Part shown: in pieces, positions 24,504 to 34,300 of the stretch
Numbering within the stretch: position 1 is the stretch's first letter
Layout: the number at the start of each line of letters is the position of its first letter
Assembly (NCBI RefSeq): GCF_002795245.1
Contig: NZ_PGVG01000001.1
Coordinates: forward strand, 248,001-312,000
Origin: Bradyrhizobium forestalis
Lineage (GTDB): Bacteria; Pseudomonadota; Alphaproteobacteria; Rhizobiales; Xanthobacteraceae
Length of the DNA: 64,000 nt
Reading direction: 5' to 3'
The notes under the pieces: model-generated
The model's database searches: none
What the model was told of the DNA's origin: nothing
Seen by the model: only the letters and a program-made list of their open reading frames with translations
Position numbers and translations under genes: made by a program

Positions 24504-26132
24504 TCAGAACATCCGCGAGAAGATCACGTAGAGCGTGGCCGACAGCATGATCGCGCAGGGCAGCGTCAGCACCCAGGCCATCAGCAGGTTGCGGATGGTC
24601 GACCATTGCAGGCCCGAACCGTTCGCCGCCATGGTGCCGGCGACGCCCGACGACAGCACATGCGTGGTGGAGACCGGCAGGCCGAACACGTCGGCGGCGC
24701 CGATCGTGGCCGCGGCAACGAGCTCGGCCGAGGCGCCCTGCGCGTAGGTGAGGTGGGACTTGCCGATCTTCTCACCGACCGTGATCACGATGCGCTTCCA
24801 GCCGATCATGGTGCCGAGGCCGAGCGCGATGGCGACCGCGATCTTCACCCAGTTCGGGATGAACTTCGTGGCGGCGTCGAGCGAGCCCTTGTAGGCGTTC
24901 AGGGTCGCGATCTCCTCCTTGTTGAGATTGTTCTCCTTATCCTTCATCAGGAAGCGGATCGCTTCCGAGGTCATGTACATGTCGTTGCGGGTGTTGCCGA
25001 CGGCTTCCGCCGGCACCTTGTTCAGCGTGCCGTATTTGGCGACCTGATCGCCGACGTCCTTCACGAGCACGGCGAGCGAGGGATAGGTGCCCTCGCTGAT
25101 GTGGCGCAGCGTGATGTACTGCGTCACGGCCGGACGGGGATCACCGATGATGCTGTGGCCGGCGCCCTTCGCGGAGATCACCTTGGATGCGGCGTCGGAG
25201 GTTTTCTGGAACTGGGCGACCTGGGATTCCGGCAGTGCGCGGTTGAGCGCATAGGCCGTCGGCACGGTGCCGATCAGGATCAGCATGATCAGGCCCATGC
25301 CCTTCTGGCCGTCGTTCGAGCCGTGAGCGAAGCTGACGCCGGTGCAGGTTGCGATCAGCAGGCCGCGGATCCAGAGCGGCGGCGCCTTGTTGCCTTCGGG
25401 CGCGGAATAGAGCGCCGGGTTGCGCACGATGAACTTGAGCAGCAGCAACAGCACGGCGGCGCAGATGAAGCCGAACAGGGGCGACAGCAGCAGCGCGTAG
25501 CCGATCTCGGTCGCCTTGCTCCAGTCCACGCCCGAGGTGCCGTCGCGGCCGCGCATGACGGCGTTGGCGACGCCGACGCCGATGATCGAGCCGATCAGCG
25601 TGTGCGAGGAGGAGGCGGGCAGGCCGAAGAACCAGGTGCCGAGGTTCCACAGGATCGCGGCGATCAGCAGCGCGAACACCATGGCGAAGCCGGCGCTGGA
25701 GCCGACCTGCAGGATCAGCTCGACCGGCAGCAGCGAGACGATGCCGAAGGCGACCGCGCCGGAGGACAGCAGCACGCCGAGGAAGTTGAAGAAGCCCGAC
25801 CACATCACCGCGACTTCGGCCGGCAGCGAATGGGTGTAGATCACGGTCGCCACCGCATTGGCGGTGTCGTGGAAGCCGTTGACGAACTCGAAGCCGAGCG
25901 CGATCAGGAGCGCGACGAACAGGAGGATGTAGGGCAGGTAGGTCGTCACCCGCGTGCCGGTGGCGCTGACGTCGACATAGATGCTGTAGGCGACGAACAG
26001 CAGGCCTGCGGCGAGGACGCCGAAGAACAGGATCATCGTCAGCGGATTGAAGCCCTTGTCGAGATTTGGCCGCGAGGCCGGCTGGACGGGCGCGGGATCT
26101 GCTACCGCGCGGTCGAATGCAACATCGGTCAT
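24504..26132 (-). CDS. pit: Inorganic phosphate transporter, Pit family
   Basis: The 542-residue inner-membrane protein is a low-affinity, cation-coupled phosphate permease. Both Pit/PHO-4 repeats are evident: GFEFVNGFHDTANAVATVIY with PASSSHTLIG in the first half, and SFAHGSNDGQKGMG with LPVSTTHVLSSGVAGT in the second. Ten or more hydrophobic segments surround a hydrophilic central loop of about 150 residues. The ATG at 26132 has the ribosome binding site AAGGGG, which is buried in a leader hairpin. The longer N-terminal frame is not supported. The substrate could include metal phosphates. Confidence 0.92.
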   Translation of the reverse strand: MTDVAFDRAVADPAPVQPASRPNLDKGFNPLTMILFFGVLAAGLLFVAYSIYVDVSATGTRVTTYLPYILLFVALLIALGFEFVNGFHDTANAVATVIYTHSLPAEVAVMWSGFFNFLGVLLSSGAVAFGIVSLLPVELILQVGSSAGFAMVFALLIAAILWNLGTWFFGLPASSSHTLIGSIIGVGVANAVMRGRDGTSGVDWSKATEIGYALLLSPLFGFICAAVLLLLLKFIVRNPALYSAPEGNKAPPLWIRGLLIATCTGVSFAHGSNDGQKGMGLIMLILIGTVPTAYALNRALPESQVAQFQKTSDAASKVISAKGAGHSIIGDPRPAVTQYITLRHISEGTYPSLAVLVKDVGDQVAKYGTLNKVPAEAVGNTRNDMYMTSEAIRFLMKDKENNLNKEEIATLNAYKGSLDAATKFIPNWVKIAVAIALGLGTMIGWKRIVITVGEKIGKSHLTYAQGASAELVAAATIGAADVFGLPVSTTHVLSSGVAGTMAANGSGLQWSTIRNLLMAWVLTLPCAIMLSATLYVIFSRMF

Positions 26133-26142
26133 GTCTGGACGC

Positions 26143-26163
26143 CCCTTACCTTTCAGGTAAGGG
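26143..26163 (-). promoter_or_regulatory. Hairpin covering the ribosome binding site of pit
   Basis: Perfect 9-bp arms CCCTTACCT (26155-26163 read on the minus strand) and AGGTAAGGG (26143-26151) enclose a 3-base loop. The 3' arm contains the purine-rich AAGGGG that serves the pit ATG at 26132. The RNA could thus hide its own ribosome binding site. Confidence 0.55.
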
Positions 26164-26211
26164 TATTGTCCGCGATGGATTTGAAGGCTGGATGACAACC
26201 AAGGCGTGAAA

Positions 26212-26249
26212 GCCGTTTTCCTGCCAGTATGCCGTTTTCCTGCCAGTAC
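26212..26249. repeat. Tandem duplication of a 19-bp unit
   Basis: GCCGTTTTCCTGCCAGTAT at 26212-26230 is repeated at 26231-26249 with one final base different. The second copy abuts the stop codon of the glycosylase gene at 26250. It looks like a recent slippage or short duplication. Confidence 0.85.
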
Positions 26250-27692
26250 TTAGGCAGCCCGTGCGGCCTTCTTCTGCAAGCCGGCGGCGATCTTCAAATC
26301 CTCGACAAAGCGCTGATACTCCAGCACCTTGGATTCCGGATCGGGCAGCCGCAGCAGATAGGACGGATGCACCGTTACGAGCGCCTTGCGGCCGTCGGGA
26401 AGCTCTAAGAGCCGGCCACGGTTCTTGCCGATCGGGGTGATCTTGCCAAACACGCTCTGCGCGGCGGTGGCGCCCATCGCCACGATGAGATCCGGCTGGA
26501 TTGCCGAAACTTCCCGCTCGTACCATTGCCGGCACGCCCGGATCTCCGGCGTCGTCGGTTTCTGGTGCAGGCGGATTTTTCCACGCGGCACGAATTTGAA
26601 GTGTTTGACCGCGTTGGTGACATACACCTTCTTGCGGTCGACGCCGGCCTCGTCCAGCGCGCGGTCGAGCATCTGCCCGGCCGGACCGACAAAGGGGTGA
26701 CCGGCGAGGTCTTCCTTGTCGCCGGGCTGCTCGCCGACCAGCATGATGTTGGCGTTCTTCGGGCCCTCGCCGAACACGGTCTGCGTCGCGTCCTTGTAGA
26801 GATGGCAGGCGCGGCAATGGGCGGCTTCCTCGCGGAGCGTTTCGAGATCGTCGGCAGCAAGCTTGCGTTTCATCGGAGCCTCCGGCTGCTTCTGAGGCTT
26901 GTGCGGATCGGTTGCGGCATTGGCGATCATGGCGCCGGTCATGCGTTCGGCGTCCTCGATCAAAGGCTTAATGATCGAAGCCTCGGGCAGGTTCCTCCAG
27001 TATTTCTTCGGCATCTCGGCCTGCATCGCCTTCACCTTGAGCCGGGCCGGATTGAAGATGCTGGCGTAATAGCGCCGCCAGGTTTCCTCCAGCCGGTCTT
27101 CGCCCGGTGCTTCGCTCTTGCTGACGCCAGATGTGAACGAAAGGGCGTGGCCATCCCAATGCGCGCAGAGGTCGGGCGTCAGGATCGACCAGGGCATGTC
27201 GGCAAAGCGCTTGGCGAAGAACGGCGCTGCGAGCTCGACGATGTGATGCTCCGGCTCGAACCAGGCGACGTAATGCGCCTGGCGTTCCCGGCCGATCTCG
27301 CGGAAGCGGACGAAGGCGTGCATCTTGTGCTCGTCGCGATGGACCGCTCTTGCCATGGCCGTGACCTGCGCGACATCAGGATCGGTCGCGACCTCGATGA
27401 GGTCGTGATTGTCCTTCAGCCGGAACAGCAGGCGATAGAGGATCGCAAATCGCTGAGGATCGCGATGCAGGATCGCGGCCTTGGCGAGCTCGACGAATTT
27501 TGCTGATACGTTGAAGGTGCCGTCGTTCACCTCGAGGATCGGAGACGGCGCGGGCGGTGCGAACAACTCCGCTTCGCCGCCTTTCACGATCCAGGTGACA
27601 TCGCCGGGCTGCACATGATGAAGCACGAGGCTGCGCGCGGCTTTGCGCCAGCCGTCGAAATCGGTTTCGGTGTCGAGGGTGATGTACTGCAT
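26250..27692 (-). CDS. DUF4130 / UdgX-family uracil-DNA glycosylase fusion
   Basis: The 480-residue protein has an N-terminal DUF4130 domain (about residues 1-250) and a C-terminal family 4-like uracil-DNA glycosylase domain (about 280-475). The latter shows a CRAC cysteine pair for an iron-sulfur cluster, GEGPKNANIMLVGEQPGDKE, GRLLELPDGR and VTVHPSYLLR. UdgX enzymes bind uracil-DNA covalently through a histidine in a KRRIH loop; here the loop reads GKIRLH with H376. The start shares one base with the stop of the upstream radical SAM gene (TGATG), so both are co-translated. The call matches the known radical SAM-linked UDG family; the exact lesion is unknown. Confidence 0.9.
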   Translation of the reverse strand: MQYITLDTETDFDGWRKAARSLVLHHVQPGDVTWIVKGGEAELFAPPAPSPILEVNDGTFNVSAKFVELAKAAILHRDPQRFAILYRLLFRLKDNHDLIEVATDPDVAQVTAMARAVHRDEHKMHAFVRFREIGRERQAHYVAWFEPEHHIVELAAPFFAKRFADMPWSILTPDLCAHWDGHALSFTSGVSKSEAPGEDRLEETWRRYYASIFNPARLKVKAMQAEMPKKYWRNLPEASIIKPLIEDAERMTGAMIANAATDPHKPQKQPEAPMKRKLAADDLETLREEAAHCRACHLYKDATQTVFGEGPKNANIMLVGEQPGDKEDLAGHPFVGPAGQMLDRALDEAGVDRKKVYVTNAVKHFKFVPRGKIRLHQKPTTPEIRACRQWYEREVSAIQPDLIVAMGATAAQSVFGKITPIGKNRGRLLELPDGRKALVTVHPSYLLRLPDPESKVLEYQRFVEDLKIAAGLQKKAARAA

Positions 27693-28927
27693 CAGAAGCC
27701 AAATCCCAGTTGCGTTGCTTTCGGCTTGAACCGCTCGATCAGCCCGGCAGCATCGAGACGATGCGGGGCGGGGCGGTGATCGCTGAGGACGATGAACGGC
27801 AGCACCTTGTTGCGGGGTACGTGCAGCCGCGCGAGATCGGCAAGACGGATCGTGGTGGTGCGCCGCGTTGCGATGATGCGTTCGACCGCCTTGGTGCCGA
27901 AGCCCGGCACGCGCAGCAGCTCCTCGCGGCTGGCGCGGTTGACGTCGAGCGGGAAGCGGTCGCGATGGCGCAGCGCCCAGGCGAGCTTTGGATCGATGTC
28001 GAGCGGCAGCATCGCGCTGTCGTCGACGATCTCGCCGACGTCGAAGCCGTAGAACCGCATCAGCCAGTCGGCCTGGTAGAGCCGGTGCTCGCGCAGCAGC
28101 GGAGGCTGTATCAGAGGCAAGGCGCGGCTGGCATCGGGGATCGGGCTGAAGGCGGAGTAATAAACGCGCCGCAGCCTGTAGGCGCCGTAGAGATTGGCGC
28201 TGGTGTGGAGAATGGTGTGATCGGAGGCGCTATCTGCGCCGACGATCATCTGCGTGCTCTGGCCGGCCGGCGCGAAGCGCTGCGGCTTTGCCTTGGTCTT
28301 CGCGCTGCGGCCTTCCTCGGCCTCGTCCAGCTTCAGCCGCAGCCGGCCCATGGTGCGGCGGATCGCGCGGACGTCCTTCTCCGGCGCGAATTGCTGCAGG
28401 CTCGTTTCCTCAGGCATCTCGATGTTGATGGAGAGGCGATCGGCATATTTGCCGGCTTCCGCAATCAGCGCGTCGTCGGCTTCGGGAATGGTCTTCAGGT
28501 GAATGTAGCCGCGGAAGTGATGCTCCTCGCGCAGCTTGCGCGCGACGCTGACCACCTGCTCCATGGTGTAGTCGGGGCTGCGGATGATGCCGGAGGAGAG
28601 GAACAGGCCCTCGATGTAATTGCGCCGGTAGAAGTCGAGCGTCAGCTTCACCACCTCCTCGATGGTGAAGCGGGCCCGCGGCACGTTCGAGGAGGCACGG
28701 TTGACGCAATAGAGGCAATCGTAATTGCAGGCGTTGGTCAGCAGCACCTTGAGCAGCGAAATGCAGCGTCCATCCGGCGCATAGGAATGGCAGATGCCCA
28801 TGCCCGGCGCGGTTGAGCCCATGCCCTTGCGATCGCTGGAATCCCGCTTCTCGGTGCCGCTGGAGGCGCAGGATGCGTCGTATTTGGCGGCGTCCGCCAG
28901 GATTTCCAGCTTGCGTTGTACGTCCAT
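27692..28927 (-). CDS. Radical SAM protein linked to UDG, putative DNA repair or modification
   Basis: The 411-residue protein carries the radical SAM motif C67-x3-C71-x2-C74 (CNYDCLYC) and a C-terminal helix-hairpin-helix DNA-binding motif (VNRASREELLRVPGFGTKAVERII), consistent with a DNA substrate. It corresponds to the family annotated as putative DNA modification/repair radical SAM protein, found next to DUF4130-UDG fusions. The ATG at 28927 follows AAGGGGA; upstream frame residues are not conserved. It is divergent from imuA, and the LexA box between them lies 83 bp from its start, so SOS induction is likely (inference). Confidence 0.9.
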   Translation of the reverse strand: MDVQRKLEILADAAKYDASCASSGTEKRDSSDRKGMGSTAPGMGICHSYAPDGRCISLLKVLLTNACNYDCLYCVNRASSNVPRARFTIEEVVKLTLDFYRRNYIEGLFLSSGIIRSPDYTMEQVVSVARKLREEHHFRGYIHLKTIPEADDALIAEAGKYADRLSINIEMPEETSLQQFAPEKDVRAIRRTMGRLRLKLDEAEEGRSAKTKAKPQRFAPAGQSTQMIVGADSASDHTILHTSANLYGAYRLRRVYYSAFSPIPDASRALPLIQPPLLREHRLYQADWLMRFYGFDVGEIVDDSAMLPLDIDPKLAWALRHRDRFPLDVNRASREELLRVPGFGTKAVERIIATRRTTTIRLADLARLHVPRNKVLPFIVLSDHRPAPHRLDAAGLIERFKPKATQLGFGF

Positions 28928-29009
28928 CCTGGAATCCCCTTGATTCAGCTCATGAATCCATTTGCGCGCCAATTCGATTGACTCTCCGCGCGCCGTTAGC
29001 TTTATATTA

Positions 29010-29024
29010 GAACATATCATGAAC
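29010..29024. promoter_or_regulatory. LexA (SOS) box in the imuA / radical SAM divergent region
   Basis: GAAC-N7-GAAC on the plus strand (GTTC-N7-GTTC on the minus strand) matches exactly the direct-repeat LexA box of alphaproteobacteria. It lies 66 bp before imuA and 83 bp before the divergent radical SAM gene, where it could repress both. Adjacent AT-rich sequence (TTTATATTAG) could supply promoter elements. Confidence 0.88.
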
Positions 29025-29090
29025 AAATGAGCCAGCCGTTGGTTCTCTTTTCGAGAGCTATCGGCAATCACCTCTGAAGGAGCGGCGTAT

Positions 29091-29879
29091 ATGAGCGGCG
29101 CACGTGGAAGCGCGCTTGCGATCTTGCGCGGCCAGATCGAGCGCATCGAGACGGCAGAGGTCGTGCATCAGCAGGGTCGTGTTGCGCTCGGCCATAGCGA
29201 GGCCGACAGCGCGCTGAAGGGTGGGCTCGCGCGCGCGGCGATCCACGAGGTATTTTGCGAAGGGCGTCAGGGCGCTGCCGCGACGGGCTTCGTCATGGGG
29301 CTTGCGGGGCGCGTGAGCGCGCGCCGGCCGCTGCTGTGGGTACGGCAGGATTTCTCGGAAGTCGAGACGGGCGCACTGTCGATGAGTGGGCTCGCCGAGC
29401 TTGGCCTCGATCCGCGCCGCGTGGTGATGGTGCGCGCCGCCGATGTCGAGAGCGCGCTACGCACCTCGGCCGACGCGCTCGCCTGCGATGCGCTGGGCGC
29501 CGTCGTGCTCGAGCTGTGGGGCGAGACCAGACAGTTCGATCTCGTGGCGAGCCGCAAGCTGACGCTGGCTTCGCAATCGTCCGGCGTCACCGGCCTCTTG
29601 CTGCGCATGGCTGCGCAACCGTTGCCGTCGACGGCGGAGACGCGATGGATGCTGCGCGCGGCGCATTCTCCGCCGGGGGCGATGTGGAGCGCCTGGGGCG
29701 CGCCGCGCTTCGATGCCGAACTCTTGCGCAATCGTCATGGCCCCTGTGGCCGGTGGATCATGGAATGGAATTGTGATGAGTGCCAGTTCAGTGAACCGTC
29801 GACGTATCCTCAGCCTGTGGCTGCCACGTCTGCCCATCGACCGGATCCAGCGGTTCCTTGGCAGCGCCGGACGGCATAA
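29091..29879 (+). CDS. imuA: ImuA, SOS mutagenesis accessory protein (RecA/SulA-like)
   Basis: The 262-residue protein is ImuA, a RecA-like accessory factor that works with ImuB and DnaE2 in damage-induced translesion synthesis. The start MSGARGSALAILRGQIERIE and the central ALRTSADALACDALGAVVLELWG, TLASQSSGVTGLLLRM and RWMLRAAHSPPGA segments are typical for the family. The ATG follows GAAGGAG. It is the first gene of the LexA-controlled imuA-imuB-dnaE2 operon, and its 3' end overlaps imuB by about 104 bp. Confidence 0.92.
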   Translation: MSGARGSALAILRGQIERIETAEVVHQQGRVALGHSEADSALKGGLARAAIHEVFCEGRQGAAATGFVMGLAGRVSARRPLLWVRQDFSEVETGALSMSGLAELGLDPRRVVMVRAADVESALRTSADALACDALGAVVLELWGETRQFDLVASRKLTLASQSSGVTGLLLRMAAQPLPSTAETRWMLRAAHSPPGAMWSAWGAPRFDAELLRNRHGPCGRWIMEWNCDECQFSEPSTYPQPVAATSAHRPDPAVPWQRRTA

Positions 29880-31368
29880 GAGCAACGAGCCAAGCGTCGT
29901 CGTCATCAAGGACAACAATGCGCTGGTGATCCATGCGCTGGACGATGCGGCGTCTCGTCTGGGCTTGCATATCGGTCAGCCGCTCGCGAATGCGCGGGCG
30001 ATGTGCCCGGACTTGAAAGTGTTCGACGCCGATGTCGTGGCCGATGCCAAGACGCTCAGCGACATCGCCGACTGGTGCGACCGCTTCACGCCGCTGGTGG
30101 CGCTCGATCCGCCGCACGGGCTGTTCCTCGATATCACCGGTTGCGCGCATCTGTTCGGCGGCGAAGCCGCGCTGTTGCAGACACTGGTCCGCGCGCTCGC
30201 ACGTCAGGGCTTTGCCGTCAGCGCGGCGATCGCCGGCACGTCGGTCTGCGCGCGCACGCTGACGCGGCAGGCGACAGGCACCATCGTAGCCGATGGCGGA
30301 GAGGCGGAGGCGATCAGTCCATTTCCGGTCTCCGCGCTTGGTGCGGGCGAGGCCATCACCACCGGCCTGCGCCGCGCCGGCCTGAAGACCATCGGCGATG
30401 TCGCCTCGCGCGCGCCGCACGAGATCACGGCGCGGTTCGGCGCGCGCTTCTCCACGCTGCTCGCGCATGCGCTGGGACAGGGCGATGCGCCGATCAACCC
30501 GCGCAAGCCGCTGCCCGATTACATCGTGGAGAAGCGCTTTGCCGAGCCGATCGCGACCGACACCATGATCGCGATGACGCTGTCGCGGCTGGCCGACACG
30601 TTGATCGCGTCCATGGAGAAGCAGGGCAAGGGCGCGCGGCGCCTGGAAGCGGCGTTCTTCCGCACCGACGGCGTGGTGCGCGCGATCACGGTCGAGACCG
30701 GGCGACCGGTGACGCGAAGCGCCGTGATCGACCGGCTGTTCCGCGAGCGCCTCGATGCGCTCGCCGATCCGCTCGATCCCGGCTTCGGCTTCGACATGGT
30801 GCGGCTGTCGGCGAGCCGCACCGAAATCGTGGTGCAGGAGCAGCGCGATCTCGATGCCCATGTCCATGACAATGACGAGCTTGCCGCGTTGATCGACCGC
30901 ATCGCCGCGCGCATCGGCGGCAAGCGCGTCGTCGTGCACCTGCCGCAGGACACCCATATCCCCGAATGTGCAGTTCTGGTTGCATCGGCGCAGCACCATC
31001 TCGCCGCCGCCATGCAGGCCGAATGGCCGGCGCGCGCCGCGAGCGAGCCGCCACTGCGCCCCTTGCGGCTGTTCGACAAGCCGGAGCCGATCAAGGTGCC
31101 GTTCGCGACCGTGCCCGACGGTCCGCCGCATCAGTTCACCTGGCGCCGTGCGCTGCATGCGGTGGTGCGTGTGGAAGGGCCCGAGCGCATCGCCATGGAA
31201 TGGTGGCGGCAGGACGGCAAGCAGCTGACGCGGGATTATTTCCGCATCGAGGATGCCGAGGGCCTGCGCTTCTGGATCTTTCGCGACGGTCTCTACGAGG
31301 GGGAGACGTTCGACGGCGAAGGCAAGCCCGTTTCTCCCAACTGGTATGTGCATGGTCTCTTCGCATGA
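29776..31368 (+). CDS. imuB: ImuB, Y-family polymerase-like mutagenesis protein
   Basis: ImuB resembles Y-family DNA polymerases but lacks catalytic acidic residues. It serves as a hub linking ImuA, DnaE2 and the beta clamp. The 530-residue protein starts at the ATG 29776 (MSASSVNRRRILSLWLPRLP) inside the end of imuA. It shows the palm/finger-like region (VVIKDNNALVIHALDDAA, DLKVFDADVV), DPPHGLFLDITGCAHLFGGE, a helix-hairpin-helix-like segment (LKTIGDVASRAPHEITARFG) and a C-terminal ImuB domain. The stop overlaps the dnaE2 start by 4 bp (ATGA). It is a normal full-length member. Confidence 0.93.
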   Translation: MSASSVNRRRILSLWLPRLPIDRIQRFLGSAGRHKSNEPSVVVIKDNNALVIHALDDAASRLGLHIGQPLANARAMCPDLKVFDADVVADAKTLSDIADWCDRFTPLVALDPPHGLFLDITGCAHLFGGEAALLQTLVRALARQGFAVSAAIAGTSVCARTLTRQATGTIVADGGEAEAISPFPVSALGAGEAITTGLRRAGLKTIGDVASRAPHEITARFGARFSTLLAHALGQGDAPINPRKPLPDYIVEKRFAEPIATDTMIAMTLSRLADTLIASMEKQGKGARRLEAAFFRTDGVVRAITVETGRPVTRSAVIDRLFRERLDALADPLDPGFGFDMVRLSASRTEIVVQEQRDLDAHVHDNDELAALIDRIAARIGGKRVVVHLPQDTHIPECAVLVASAQHHLAAAMQAEWPARAASEPPLRPLRLFDKPEPIKVPFATVPDGPPHQFTWRRALHAVVRVEGPERIAMEWWRQDGKQLTRDYFRIEDAEGLRFWIFRDGLYEGETFDGEGKPVSPNWYVHGLFA

Positions 31369-34300
31369 ATACGCCCGCTTATGCCGAGATCGGCATCACC
31401 ACCAATTTCTCCTTCCTGCGCGGCGGCTCGGATCCGCGCGCCTATGTGCATCAGGCGAGTATCCTCGGCATTCCCGCGATCGGCATCGCCGACCACAACA
31501 CGCTCGCCGGCGTGGTGCGCGCCTACAAGGAGCTCGACAATGCCGAGGTGCTGCACAAGCCGAAACTGCTGATCGGCGCGCGCGTCGTCTTCATCGACGG
31601 CACACCCGACATCCTGGTGTATCCGCGCGATCGCGCGGCCTATGGCCGGCTCTGTCAGCTCCTCACCCGGGGCAAGCGCGGCAACGACATCACGCGGATC
31701 GAGAAGGGCGAGTGCCATCTCACCTTCGCCGATCTCCTGGAGTTTTCGGAAGACCAGCTCCTGGTCCTGACATTGCCGCATCGCTTCGAGTCCGCTCAGG
31801 CGCTGGATGTTCTGGCAAAGCTCAACGCAAGCCGCGCCGAGGGCGTGTGGCTGGCGGCGAGCCTGATCTATCGCGGTGACGACCGGCGGCGCCTGGCGCG
31901 GCTCGATGATCTCGCGGCAAAAGCAATGGTGCCGCTGCTTGCGACCAACGAGGTGCTCTATCACCATCCCGCGCGCCGTCCCCTCCAGGACGTGCTGACC
32001 TGCATCCGGGAAAAGACCACGATCGAGGCGGTCGGACGGAAGCTGGAAGCCAATGCCGAGCGGTTCCTGAAGACGCCACGCGAAATGTCGCGGCTGTTCC
32101 GCGATTTCCCCGAGGCGATCGCGGAGACCATGCGTTTTGCGGACCGCATCGACTTCTCGCTCGACCAGCTCAAATACCAGTACCCGGACGAGCCGGTGCC
32201 GCCGGGCAAGACCGCACAAGGACATCTGGAGGATCTGACCTGGGCCGGTGTCGATAAATATTTCGGCGGCAAGATCGACGACAAGCTGCGCGCGACGTTG
32301 AACAAGGAGCTCGCGCTAATCGCCGAGCTGAAATACGCGCACTACTTCCTCACCGTGCACGACATCGTGCACTACGCGCGCAGCCAGAACATTTTGTGCC
32401 AGGGGCGGGGATCGGCGGCGAACTCGGCCGTCTGCTACGTGCTCGGCATCACCTCGGTCGACCCGACCAAGGTCGATCTGTTGTTCGAGCGTTTCATCTC
32501 CAAGGAGCGGCTGGAGCCGCCCGACATCGACGTCGATTTCGAGCATTCGCGTCGCGAGGAGGTGATGCAATATGTCTATCGCCGCTATGGCCGCCATCGC
32601 GCCGCGATCATCGCCACCGTCATCCATTACCGTCCGCGCAGCGCCATCCGCGACGTCGGCAAGGCGCTCGGCCTGACCGAGGACGTCACCGCCGCGCTCG
32701 CCGACACCGTTTGGGGCAGCTGGGGCAAGGGCCTCAACGACATGCAGGTCAGGCAGGCCGGGCTCGATCCCGGCAATCCCATGATCAATCTCGCGGTCGA
32801 GCTTGCGACCGAGCTGATCGAATTTCCGCGTCATCTCTCCCAGCATGTCGGTGGCTACGTGCTGACCCAGGATCGGCTCGACACCTATGTGCCGATCGGC
32901 AACGCCGCGATGGACGACCGCACCTTCATCGAATGGGACAAGGACGACGTCGACGCGCTTCATATGATGAAGGTCGACGTGCTGGCGCTGGGCATGCTGA
33001 CCTGCATCAGGAAATGTTTTGATCTGATCGATCAGCACAAGGGCGAGCGGCTTGTGCTGGCGAGCGTCCCGCAGGACGACCCCAGGGTTTACGACATGCT
33101 GTGCCGCGGGGAATCGCTCGGCGTGTTCCAGGTCGAGAGCCGCGCCCAGATGAACATGCTGCCGCGTCTGAAGCCGCGGACGTTCTACGATCTCGTCATC
33201 GAGGTCGCGATCGTGCGTCCGGGGCCGATCCAGGGCGACATGGTGCATCCCTATTTGCGTCGGCGGAACGGACTTGAGAAGGTGAGTTATCCGTCTCCGT
33301 CACCGGAGCATGGCGACAAGGACGAACTCTACAAGGTGCTGCACAAGACGCTCGGCGTTCCCCTGTTCCAGGAGCAGGCGATGCGCATTGCGATCGAGGC
33401 CGCACATTTTACGTCCGAGGAAGCCAACGGCCTGCGTCGCTCGATGGCGACCTTCCGCAATGTCGGCACCATCGGCCAATACGAGGAGAAGCTGATCGGC
33501 AACATGGTGGCGCGCGGCTACGACCCCAATTTCGCCAGAAGCTGCTTTGACCAGATCAAGGGATTTGGCTCCTACGGTTTTCCGGAGAGCCATGCCGCGA
33601 GCTTTGCCCAGCTGGTCTACATCTCGTCATGGCTGAAGCATTATCACCCAGATGCGTTTTGCTGCGGTCTGTTGAACGCGCAGCCGATGGGGTTTTATGC
33701 CCCGGCGCAGATCGTCGGCGATGCCCGCAAGAACGGTGTCGAAGTGCGCGACATCGACGTGTCCTACAGCTTTGCGCAGAACACGCTGGAGGAGGGCAGC
33801 GGCAAATACTGCGCCGTGCGCCTGGGCTTCCGCCAGATTGATGGATTCCACTGGCTGGACGAGGACGAGGAACGCCTGAAGTGCTCTCAGTCGTCATTCC
33901 GGGGCGCGCCACTTGGCGCGAGCCCGGAATCCATCGGGCCGCATGCGCCTGGAGGCATGGATTCCGGGCTCGACGCTGACGCGTCGCCCCGGAATGACGA
34001 TGTCGAGAAGACCCAAGACTGGGCCGACCGCATCGTCGCCGCCCGCAACCGCCGTCCCTTCACCTCGCTGGAAGACTTTGCCCGCGACACCGGCCTGCCC
34101 AAGCGCGCGCTGATCCTCTTGGCGGATGCCGATGCGTTCCGCTCGCTCGGGCTCGACCGCCGCGAGGCGCTGTGGCAGGTGCGGCGGCTGCCCGACGACG
34201 TGCCGCTGCCGCTGTTCGAGGCGGCGACCGCGCGCGAGCAGCCGGACGAGCACGCCAAGCCGCTGCCGGTGATGCCGCGTTCCGAGCAGGTGGTCGCGGA

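Noticed and set aside
24438..26195. 585-residue forward frame opposite pit
   Set aside because: Antisense of a transporter with clear Pit motifs; the translation is Arg/Gly/Asp/Gln-rich and has no family features.
29041..29056. Second GTTC-containing site near the LexA box
   Set aside because: GTTC is followed by TCTTTTC and then GAGA, not GTTC, so the direct repeat is missing.
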